This document shows, piece by piece, positions 1 to 5,841 of a stretch of 5,841 nt of DNA; within the stretch, counting starts at the first letter, position 1; each line of letters begins with the position of its first letter. This DNA comes from Methanosarcinales archaeon. Its GTDB lineage: Archaea > Halobacteriota > Methanosarcinia > Methanosarcinales > Methanocomedenaceae. The notes under the pieces are model-generated. The model had not been told where the DNA came from and searched no databases. It saw nothing but the letters and a program-made list of their open reading frames with translations. The translations under genes were made by a program, and so were the position numbers. The DNA is taken from assembly GCA_013330355.1 (NCBI GenBank), contig DUIM01000167.1, positions 1 to 5,841 of the forward strand, written 5' to 3'.

Positions 1-288
1 CTTGCGGCTTTCATCAGTCTATGCTCAGGCGTTTTAGAGAAGCCTGTACAAGAACAAACTGCAATATTGGGTACGATAACTATAGGTGGTTCCGTGAGTG
101 GTATCGACAACTTATCAAATATTCTGCAGGTTTGCTTGGATGCTGGAGCTAAAAGGGTTCTAATTCCGATTTCATCAGCGTCAAAGATCTCTACGGTGCC
201 GCCTGATCTATTCAGCAAATTCCAGATATCATTTTATGAGGATCCGATTGATGCTGTGTATAAGTCGTTAGCGTTGTCCTTATCTTAA
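1..288 (+). CDS. brxL: BREX protein BrxL, C-terminal Lon-like domain (5' partial)
   Basis: Only the last 95 codons are present, reading in frame from base 1 to the TAA at 286-288; the TTG at 67 is an internal leucine, not a start. The residues resemble remembered BrxL C-termini: an LGTITIGGSV strand, LQVCLDAGAKRVLIP, then an S-S-A-S segment, a TVPPDLFSKFQ-type motif and FYEDPIDAVYKSL just before the end. BrxL is an AAA+ ATPase with a Lon-protease-like C-terminal domain. It is usually the last gene of type I BREX loci, which block phage replication, so the rest of a BREX operon probably lies to the left. Against E. coli Lon the segment aligns without gaps; the catalytic lysine position (GGLKEK in Lon) is Ser39 of the fragment, and the catalytic serine position falls about three codons outside the window. 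Leucine codons are mostly TTA, CTA and TTG (10 of 12), and GC is about 42% by hand count. Another Lon-related protein is possible but fits the C-terminal motifs less well. Confidence 0.85.
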   Translation, partial: LAAFISLCSGVLEKPVQEQTAILGTITIGGSVSGIDNLSNILQVCLDAGAKRVLIPISSASKISTVPPDLFSKFQISFYEDPIDAVYKSLALSLS

Positions 289-300
289 TCACTATACTCC

Positions 301-313
301 GCAGCTCTGCTGC
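301..313 (+). terminator. Weak hairpin after brxL, possible 3' end signal
   Basis: A 5-bp perfect stem (GCAGC/GCTGC) with a 3-base TCT loop begins 12 bases after the brxL stop codon. No T-run follows on the plus strand, so it is not a classical intrinsic terminator, and archaeal termination does not need a hairpin. It could mark or protect the 3' end of the brxL transcript, or be chance. Confidence 0.2.
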
Positions 314-350
314 AGTTGGGTGTGCCGTCGCAACGTTTGACTCCTAACGT

Positions 351-361
351 AAAAAAGAACT
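351..361 (-). terminator. Oligo-T terminator directly after smc
   Basis: On the minus strand the smc stop codon TGA (364-362) is followed within six bases by a run of six T (GTTC then TTTTTT, bases 356-351). Archaeal RNA polymerase terminates at oligo-T tracts on the non-template strand, so this is a plausible end for the smc transcript in the convergent gap. Just beyond it lies a 5-bp inverted repeat (333-337 with 346-350) of doubtful meaning. Confidence 0.5.
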
Positions 362-3300
362 TCAATTCAACTTAACCCCCGTAATACTCGTAATATTATT
401 CTCCTGCATGGAAACACCAATCGTCCTTTCAGCCGCCTGCACCATGGGCTTACGCAGACTCACCACAATGAACTGGGCATTCTCCTTGGCCTTTTTCACC
501 CTCTGTGCCACCCTGTCCGCATTAGAACCATCAAGGAACATATCGATCTCATCAAAAGCATAGAACGGTGCCGGCCTGAACTGCTGGATGGAAAAGATCA
601 AAGCCAGTGCGGTCAGGCTCTTCTCACCCCCGCTCAAAGCCTCCATACGCTGCAGGCTCTTATCCTTTGGCTGGACCTTCATAGTAAGCCCGCCCGAAAA
701 AGGATCCTCGGAGTTATCAAGTTCCAGTTCTCCGGGACCGTCCGACAGCTCAGTGAAAATACTTTTAAAATGATAATTAATTCCATCAAAACAATCCATA
801 AACGCCTGTTTCTTCATCTGCTCATACTTGTGGATACGCTCCAGAATCTCCTCACGCTCATGGTCCAGTATATCACGACGGCTGCGCAGGTCATTGCTAC
901 GCCGTTCCACCTCTTCATATTCCTCAATGGCCCGCATGTTCACAGGTTCCAGGGAGGTCATTGTCCTGGTAATGGAAGCGATCCTGGTCCTGACCTCCTC
1001 CTGTGTCGGTACATCCACACTCAACTCCAAACCCCTCTCCTCAACCTCAATCTTAAACTCCTTCACCTGTTCTGCAAGAGTATCCCGCGTGGCATTCAAG
1101 GCCATTAATTGACGCCGGGAATTCTCAAGCCTGACCTTGATCTCCCCGTGCTGCTTCTGCCATGATGCATATTCCATCTGGATATCCTCCCTGTATGATC
1201 GCATATCTGCCAGTTCCACATCCAGTTCCTGCTCCCGCTTCAGCTTATCCTCCAGAGATGATTCCATTTCAGTTATTCCACTCTGCAACTGCTGAATCTT
1301 CAGGCGCAGTTCATCCTTCCTGCCATCCAGTTCTGACAACCTGGTACTGATCTCCCCGACCCTTTCATCTGCATACTTCAATTCTGTGTTAAAGTTATTG
1401 ACATTGGCCTCGATATCCCGTTTACGGTTCTCAAGCCTTTTGATCTCATCCTCGATGCGCTGTGCCTGCTCGTTCAATTCAGGCACCTGTGAACCTTTTA
1501 ACTGCTCCTCCAGTTCCCCTGCCCTGGTCGCAAGTCCGGTAATCTCCTGCTCTACCTCTTGCTTATTGCCATCTATGTTATCCATCTCTTCGCGCAGTTC
1601 CTTTTTGCCGGACTCGATCTTCCCAAGTTCTGCCTGTTTATCGGTAATAAGCACAGTGAGCCTTTCACCCCGGGTATTTATCTCCTCGATCGCCATTTGC
1701 TTTTTAGCAATCCCAGTCTCGACATCCCTCATTTCCGTCCGGACAGATGAGATATGCCCTTCCACTGTGTCCAGTTTGGTTATCAGTGTACTGCGCCGGG
1801 ATTCATGTTCTGTGATTAGCTCTGCCAGTTTGGTTATCTTGTCCTCTTCAGAAGCTGCAAAAGATAGTCCTCTCCGGGACAGGCTGCCGCCAGTCATGGC
1901 CCCGCTTTTCTCCACCACCTCGCCTTCCAGCGTGACCATACGAAGACCGCCCATTAATCGCCTTGCAGTAGCCAGATCCTCCACAATCAGGGTATCCCTG
2001 AACACATAATGGAATGCAGCATCGAACTTCAGGTCAAAATCAACTAAATTAATAGCATAATCTATCACACCCGCCATATCTGAAATATCACGGTAAACTG
2101 AAGGTGGCATCATCTTGTTCAAAGGCAAAAACGTGGCCCTGCCGCCCCGCTGGTGCTTGAGGAATGATATGGCACGGGAGGCATCCTCATCAGTATCCAC
2201 CACAATACCCTGCATACGTCCGCCCGCTGCCACTTCCAGGGCAGTGGCATACTCCTGGTCCACCTTACCCAGCTGGGCGATAGTACCATAAATACCAGGC
2301 AGCTCCCTCATTTTCCTGGCCTTTAGCACCTTTTCTACAGCATTACTGTATCCTGATACTTCTTTTGCTGCCCTGACCCTTGCCTCGGCTGTCATGTACT
2401 CCTGCTGCAATGTACGCAGCTTCTCGTCCAGGTCCTTGAGTACACCCCTCATCTGGGAGCGGTTGGATTCCAGGTCATCAATATCATTGTTAAGGTCTTC
2501 AATCTGTTTATTAAGGGCCTGGATCTCCTGTACCACATCCTCCCTGTCATCATCAGCGGATTTGATCTTGCGCCCGGAATCTTCTATCTCTTCCTCAATA
2601 TCCCTTATCTCAGCACTGCGCCGCCGCATGGCATCAAGCAGCCGGTCCTCCTGGCGCATCAGTTCATTCTTGCGATTACGGGACTCTTCAAGGTCATGTT
2701 TCACGTTTGACAGTTCATCACGGGTCTGTACGAATTTCGAATCCACCTCTGCGATCCTGCTTCGAAGTACCAGCAACTGGGTATTCTGGTCAGCGATCTC
2801 ACTGGTAATTCCTTCCTTGCGATGTCCCTCTTCCTCTATCTTCAAGGTTAGCCCGGCCGTATTTTCCTTGATATTATCTATCTCTATAAGTCCTTTCCTG
2901 CGCTGGGAACCCAGGTCCGTTATCTCGGATTCAGTAAGTATAATAGTGTTCTGGCTGACCGATATCTTTCCTTTGGTCTCCTCAATTAGCCGTTTTATAC
3001 CGATCTGCTCCTCCTCCCCCATCCTGGTTATCTGTTCGTTCAGTTCCTTTAAACCGGATTCCAGTTCGTCCATTTTCTCCTGTTTGGATTCAAGGAGTGA
3101 TTCAAGTTCTGACTCCCCTTCCATCCTGGAACTAATCTCTTCCACTATCTTATCGAACTCTTTTTGCGCATCCTTTAGCCTGGAAAGCAGCACGTAACCT
3201 TCATAGCGTACTTTTTCCTCCAGCAGGGTCTGGTACTTCAGTGCCTGGTCCCGCTCACGCTGCAGTTTTTCCCGCTGGCCATCCACCTCTGCCAGTATGA

Positions 3301-3883
3301 TATCCACCCGCTCGATACGTTCTTTAACAATATCCAGCTCATTTATGGCATGGTCTTTTTTATTATCGAACTCGGCCACACCTGCTATTTCGTCGATTAT
3401 CTTGCGCCGCTCTGTGGCTGTCATTTCTGTGATGCGTGTAACATCACCCTGCATAACCACGTTATAGCCTTCCGGAGTTATCCCGGCCTTGGAAAGATAA
3501 TTATGGATATCCCTGAGGCTGACCGCCTTATTGTTGAAATAATAATAACTGTAATATCCGGATTTGGTCTGGCGTACTTTCCTTGTAATGATTATTTCGT
3601 CAGAATCCACTGGCATCTCGCGGTCCGAGTTATCGAACCTTATAATGACCTGGGCAAAATCCGGTTTCTTACCCCTGTCCCCGTTATATATCAGGTCTGT
3701 AAGTTTTTCTGCACGCAGGGTCCTTGAACTTGAAAGACCTAGACAAAAAAGTATCCCATCAACAATATTGGACTTGCCACTCCCGTTGGGTCCCGATATC
3801 GTGGTAAAACCGTCATAGAAAGGTATCTTGATTTTCCTTCCAAAAGATTTGAAATTCTGGAATTCGATTTCTTTTATATGCAC
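362..3883 (-). CDS. smc: Chromosome segregation protein SMC
   Basis: Complete 1173-residue SMC ATPase, the usual length. SMC proteins dimerise through a central hinge and use ATP-driven closing of two head domains to entrap and compact DNA, normally with the kleisin ScpA and with ScpB. Visible in order: N-terminal head with Walker A GPNGSGKS (31-38), an R-loop arginine near 57 in SSSRTLRAEK, and Q-loop Gln145 in VMQGD; a long Glu/Lys/Arg-rich coiled-coil arm (about 170-510); hinge (about 520-675) with GGR (564-566) and GAMTGGS (661-667); the returning arm (about 680-1005); the conserved SLEPVNMRAIEEY segment (977-989); the ABC signature LSGGEKS (1083-1089); Walker B FYAFDEID with Asp1111 and Glu1112; and the C-terminal strand FIVVSLRKPM. 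All ATPase residues looked for are intact. The start is GTG at 3883-3881, with GAGGT five bases before it; the ATG four codons upstream in frame is closed by a TAG. The gene follows the 188-codon gene by 31 bases, probably in one transcript. No ScpA gene follows; a convergent brxL does. Confidence 0.98.
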   Translation of the reverse strand: MHIKEIEFQNFKSFGRKIKIPFYDGFTTISGPNGSGKSNIVDGILFCLGLSSSRTLRAEKLTDLIYNGDRGKKPDFAQVIIRFDNSDREMPVDSDEIIITRKVRQTKSGYYSYYYFNNKAVSLRDIHNYLSKAGITPEGYNVVMQGDVTRITEMTATERRKIIDEIAGVAEFDNKKDHAINELDIVKERIERVDIILAEVDGQREKLQRERDQALKYQTLLEEKVRYEGYVLLSRLKDAQKEFDKIVEEISSRMEGESELESLLESKQEKMDELESGLKELNEQITRMGEEEQIGIKRLIEETKGKISVSQNTIILTESEITDLGSQRRKGLIEIDNIKENTAGLTLKIEEEGHRKEGITSEIADQNTQLLVLRSRIAEVDSKFVQTRDELSNVKHDLEESRNRKNELMRQEDRLLDAMRRRSAEIRDIEEEIEDSGRKIKSADDDREDVVQEIQALNKQIEDLNNDIDDLESNRSQMRGVLKDLDEKLRTLQQEYMTAEARVRAAKEVSGYSNAVEKVLKARKMRELPGIYGTIAQLGKVDQEYATALEVAAGGRMQGIVVDTDEDASRAISFLKHQRGGRATFLPLNKMMPPSVYRDISDMAGVIDYAINLVDFDLKFDAAFHYVFRDTLIVEDLATARRLMGGLRMVTLEGEVVEKSGAMTGGSLSRRGLSFAASEEDKITKLAELITEHESRRSTLITKLDTVEGHISSVRTEMRDVETGIAKKQMAIEEINTRGERLTVLITDKQAELGKIESGKKELREEMDNIDGNKQEVEQEITGLATRAGELEEQLKGSQVPELNEQAQRIEDEIKRLENRKRDIEANVNNFNTELKYADERVGEISTRLSELDGRKDELRLKIQQLQSGITEMESSLEDKLKREQELDVELADMRSYREDIQMEYASWQKQHGEIKVRLENSRRQLMALNATRDTLAEQVKEFKIEVEERGLELSVDVPTQEEVRTRIASITRTMTSLEPVNMRAIEEYEEVERRSNDLRSRRDILDHEREEILERIHKYEQMKKQAFMDCFDGINYHFKSIFTELSDGPGELELDNSEDPFSGGLTMKVQPKDKSLQRMEALSGGEKSLTALALIFSIQQFRPAPFYAFDEIDMFLDGSNADRVAQRVKKAKENAQFIVVSLRKPMVQAAERTIGVSMQENNITSITGVKLN

Positions 3884-3888
3884 CTAAT

Positions 3889-3893
3889 ACCTC
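3889..3893 (-). promoter_or_regulatory. Ribosome binding site of smc
   Basis: GAGGT on the minus strand lies five bases before the GTG codon. It decides the start: an in-frame ATG four codons earlier overlaps this site and runs into a TAG before reaching the GTG, so translation must begin at the GTG. Confidence 0.75.
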
Positions 3894-3914
3894 ATGATGC
3901 GGTTTTTTTCACAA

Positions 3915-4481
3915 TTATTTCTTATATTCGATAACTACATCCTCATCTTCCCTGGCTTCTACAACAATTTCGCCTTTCCTGGTATAGCCGGGGTCAGGAT
4001 TTTTTGCAATTATGATATCCTTTTCATCCTTTTTTTTAAGTGGAACCCTGTCCTCTTCACTTTCTGCGATGATAAAACGTGATGAGGGGTCAGCTTTCTC
4101 TTCTTCTGTATACTGTTCTTCCTGGTGAACCTGTACCCTGTCATGCCAGTCAGATAATGTCCCGGGATTTCCAGACCTGGTGGTTGAAGGGGCCTGATTT
4201 ACCTTGTCATCGTTAAGGTATTTCTCTTTTATGTCACGTATTATTGTTTTTTGGTCAAGCAGTTCCTTCATGACCCCGTTATAGGATAGGGATATGTCCC
4301 TTAGTTTATTCTCAAGCACTGATATCCTCTTGTCAAAGTCAAGGTCTTCCTTCATGCCTTCACGTAGCTCTTCAATAATGGACTCTTTTATCGAACTCTT
4401 AAGTTCATCGATCTCGCGTTCTTTTGCGACCAGCTTCTGTTCAAGCCTTTCAAATAAAATATCCCTGTTTTCACTTATCAC
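3915..4481 (-). CDS. Hypothetical coiled-coil protein encoded directly upstream of smc
   Basis: A 188-residue protein that I cannot assign to a named family. Residues about 5-90 are charged and heptad-like (ILFERLEQKLVAKEREIDEL onward) and should form a helical coiled coil. Residues about 92-134 are rich in Ser, Thr, Pro, Gly, Asn and Gln and look disordered. The last third has short hydrophobic strands separated by charged turns: RFIIAE (135-140), DIIIAK (155-160), EIVVEA (171-176) and VVIEYKK (182-188). There is no signal peptide, membrane segment or recognisable catalytic motif, so it is probably cytoplasmic. The start is GTG at 4481-4479, supported by GAGGGG five bases upstream; the next methionine is residue 43, which would remove half of the coiled coil. 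It ends 31 bases before smc in the same direction, so co-transcription and a role connected with SMC are likely but inferred. A short coiled-coil gene before smc is also what I remember from other euryarchaea, unverified. An A8 run covers codons 149-151. Confidence 0.8.
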   Translation of the reverse strand: MISENRDILFERLEQKLVAKEREIDELKSSIKESIIEELREGMKEDLDFDKRISVLENKLRDISLSYNGVMKELLDQKTIIRDIKEKYLNDDKVNQAPSTTRSGNPGTLSDWHDRVQVHQEEQYTEEEKADPSSRFIIAESEEDRVPLKKKDEKDIIIAKNPDPGYTRKGEIVVEAREDEDVVIEYKK

Positions 4482-4486
4482 TGTAA

Positions 4487-4492
4487 CCCCTC
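4487..4492 (-). promoter_or_regulatory. Ribosome binding site of the coiled-coil gene
   Basis: GAGGGG on the minus strand stands five bases before the GTG at 4481-4479. It is the only purine-rich match nearby and supports the GTG start over internal methionines. Confidence 0.65.
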
Positions 4493-4511
4493 AATAATTT
4501 ACTTCATATTC

Positions 4512-4541
4512 ATTTTACTATGTGAGTTAAGTTACTAAAAT
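4512..4541. repeat. Imperfect AT-rich inverted repeat in the leader of the smc operon
   Basis: ATTTTACTA (4512-4520) faces TACTAAAAT (4533-4541) with a 12-base spacer; eight of the nine positions pair. It overlaps the place where transcription would begin if the proposed TATA box is right, so it could be an operator. The surrounding sequence is strongly AT-rich, so chance symmetry is a real alternative. Confidence 0.3.
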
Positions 4542-4554
4542 AATTTGTGGTAAT

Positions 4555-4565
4555 ATTATTATAAA
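4555..4565 (-). promoter_or_regulatory. Candidate archaeal TATA box for the coiled-coil gene and smc
   Basis: The 122-base gap between aspS and the coiled-coil gene is much more AT-rich than the flanking genes. On the minus strand it has CTTTATAATAATATT; the TTTATAATAAT core resembles an archaeal TATA box. Initiation about 25 bases downstream would fall near 4534 and give a leader of about 50 bases before the GTG. A second AT-rich candidate (TAATTATAAG, about 4575-4585) cannot be excluded. T-rich stretches at about 4560-4573 could also end the aspS transcript. Confidence 0.4.
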
Positions 4566-4603
4566 GATAAAGGCTTATAATTATGTACTGATCGCTTCCC
4601 TTA

Positions 4604-5841
4604 TCAGGGTGATACACGCTTACGGTCCCTGGGGAACAGTACGACATCCCTGATGTTGTCTACATCCAGCATGGTCATAAGCAGCCTTTCGGCGCCCAGG
4701 CCCCATCCCGAATGCGGCGGGATTCCGTACCTGAATGCTTTGAGGTAGAACTCGAACCCTTCAGGGTTCAGCCCCTGGTCCTGTATGCGCTTATGCAGCA
4801 TGTCGTGGTCATGCACACGCTGGGCGCCCGAAGAGAGTTCCATGCGGGGGTGCATCATGTCAAAGGCCTTGGTAATTGTAGGTTTGTCCTCGTAGGGCTG
4901 GGTGTAGTATGGCTTGATCTCAGTTGGCCAGTCCGTGATAAAGTAGTGTTCGCCAATGACCTTGCCTATGACCTTTTCAGCATTTGTGCTCAGGTCGTCA
5001 CCCCATTCCAGGAACTCCTTTGAGTTCTCATTGTTGACCTCGATGGCCTCGTCATAGGTCAGGCGCCTGAAGGGTGCTGTGGGGATATTCAGTTCAATGC
5101 CCAGCGTCTTAAGGTTGTGTGAGGCCCTTTCGGCAACCTTTTCATACACATAGACGACGAGGTTCTCCAGAATCACCATCACGTCCTCATGGTCCATGAA
5201 ACTGGCTTCGATATCGATACTGGTGGCTTCGTTCAGGTGCCGCCTTGTGTCATGCTCCTCAGCCCTGAAAATGGGGCCGATCTCGAACACCTTGTCCATG
5301 CCGCCGCTCATCATGAGTTGCTTGAAGAGCTGGGGGCTCTGGTTGAGGAAAGCTTCTGTATCGAAATAGGTGATAGGGAATAGTGCGGTGCCTCCTTCGG
5401 TAGCAGTTGCAACTACTTTTGGTGTGTTTATCTCGATAAATCCTTCCTGCTCTAAAAACTCCCTTACGGCAGAAAGCATATGGTGGCGGATGTGAAACAC
5501 TGCCTGGGTCTTTGGCCTGCGCACGTCCATGAACCGGTTGTCCAGCCTAGTGTCCAGTTCTGCGTCCACTTTACCTGTGGTATCCATAGGCAGCGGGGAT
5601 TTGGCCGGGTTCAGCAGGTCGATCTTTATCGGGACCAGTTCATATCCTCCAGGGGCCTTGGCTTCGGCCTTGACCTCGCCTTCAACCAGGACAACGGATT
5701 CGCGGCTGAGGGCTTTTGCGGTCTTAAGCACTTCGGGGTCTATGGTCTTTTTGAACAGGGTTATCTGGGCCATACCTTCCCTGTCCCTGAGGATAAGGAA
5801 CATGATGCCGCCAAGGTCACGTATCTCGTGGACCCAGCCTG
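4604..5841 (-). CDS. aspS: Aspartyl-tRNA synthetase, archaeal type (5' partial)
   Basis: Class IIb aminoacyl-tRNA synthetase that activates aspartate with ATP and transfers it to tRNA. The reading frame is open to the window edge: 12 codons ([12 protein letters not shown]) precede the ATG at 5803 and are typical of the family, so that ATG is internal. About 411 codons are present and roughly 25 are missing. Numbering from that Met: OB-fold anticodon-binding domain to about 70; the [11 protein letters not shown] linker (87-97); motif 1 around GFIEINTPK (121-129); the flipping loop ATATEGG (132-138); QSPQLFKQ (155-162) for aspartate binding; motif 2 [14 protein letters not shown] (179-192) with Arg180 and Glu182; ELSSGAQR (322-329); motif 3 GWGLGAERL (366-374) with Arg373; and the ending [11 protein letters not shown]. 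The absence of a large insertion domain before motif 3 marks the archaeal/eukaryotic rather than bacterial form. Two anticodon-domain positions carry His (5828-5830) and Pro (5651-5653), pointing to a non-discriminating enzyme. It lies 122 bases upstream of the smc-linked genes and is probably a separate transcript. Confidence 0.97.
   Translation of the reverse strand, partial: GWVHEIRDLGGIMFLILRDREGMAQITLFKKTIDPEVLKTAKALSRESVVLVEGEVKAEAKAPGGYELVPIKIDLLNPAKSPLPMDTTGKVDAELDTRLDNRFMDVRRPKTQAVFHIRHHMLSAVREFLEQEGFIEINTPKVVATATEGGTALFPITYFDTEAFLNQSPQLFKQLMMSGGMDKVFEIGPIFRAEEHDTRRHLNEATSIDIEASFMDHEDVMVILENLVVYVYEKVAERASHNLKTLGIELNIPTAPFRRLTYDEAIEVNNENSKEFLEWGDDLSTNAEKVIGKVIGEHYFITDWPTEIKPYYTQPYEDKPTITKAFDMMHPRMELSSGAQRVHDHDMLHKRIQDQGLNPEGFEFYLKAFRYGIPPHSGWGLGAERLLMTMLDVDNIRDVVLFPRDRKRVSP

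Noticed and set aside
67..288. A separate small gene starting at TTG 67
   Set aside because: The frame is open to base 1, the upstream codons continue the BrxL-like domain, and no ribosome binding site precedes the TTG.
1386..2009. 207-codon open frame on the plus strand opposite smc
   Set aside because: Its serine- and leucine-rich product is the antisense reading of the Glu/Lys-rich coiled-coil arm of smc; it has no recognisable domain, and smc is intact across it.
2394..3197. 267-codon open frame on the plus strand opposite smc
   Set aside because: A long but extremely Ser-rich shadow of the first SMC coiled coil; long antisense frames are expected from this composition.
4499..4513. Four-codon upstream frame (ATG to TAA) in the leader before the coiled-coil gene
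   Set aside because: No ribosome binding site precedes it and it lies in AT-rich sequence where such tiny frames arise by chance.
4588..4607. Hairpin CTGAT/ATCAG spanning the aspS stop codon as a terminator
   Set aside because: The stem is only 5 bp with a 10-base loop, includes the stop codon, and is not followed directly by a T-run.
5801..5803. ATG at 5803 as the start of aspS
   Set aside because: The 12 codons before it encode the conserved [12 protein letters not shown] part of the anticodon-binding domain, so the real start is beyond the window.

Overview
The window looks archaeal, from a methanogen-related euryarchaeon. A Methanosarcinales-like lineage (methanogen, ANME-2 or Methanoperedens type) is the best guess. 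The evidence is an archaeal-type aspartyl-tRNA synthetase, a full-length archaeal SMC whose C-terminal part has the DEIDMFLD Walker B variant, GTG starts with short GAG-G-type ribosome binding sites, and an oligo-T stop signal. The lineage is inferred from remembered family sequences, not from a search.

Layout from left to right. Positions 1-288 (+) hold the last 95 codons of a gene that enters from the left, recognised as the C-terminal Lon-like domain of BrxL, a component of BREX anti-phage systems. A 73-base convergent gap follows. The rest of the window is on the minus strand. Read in its own direction it runs: aspS (4604-5841, 5' end beyond the window), a 122-base gap with a candidate promoter, a 188-codon coiled-coil gene of unknown function (3915-4481), a 31-base gap, and smc (362-3883). 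No stretch over 300 bases lacks a gene. No RNA gene, insertion sequence or CRISPR array was seen.

How the genes relate. The coiled-coil gene and smc are close enough to be one transcript, so the small protein may work with SMC in chromosome organisation; this is inference. The usual SMC partners ScpA and ScpB are not next to smc inside the window. The place downstream of smc is taken by the end of a convergent BREX locus, which suggests a defence island has settled beside a core chromosome-maintenance operon. The brxL tail is richer in TTA/CTA/TTG leucine codons than its neighbours appear to be, which fits acquisition from elsewhere.

The most specific functional observation concerns AspRS. 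At the two anticodon-domain positions that separate discriminating from non-discriminating archaeal-type enzymes it has His and Pro. That predicts it also charges tRNA-Asn with Asp and depends on an amidotransferase to make Asn-tRNA. I found no wholly new system. The small coiled-coil partner of smc is the least explained gene.
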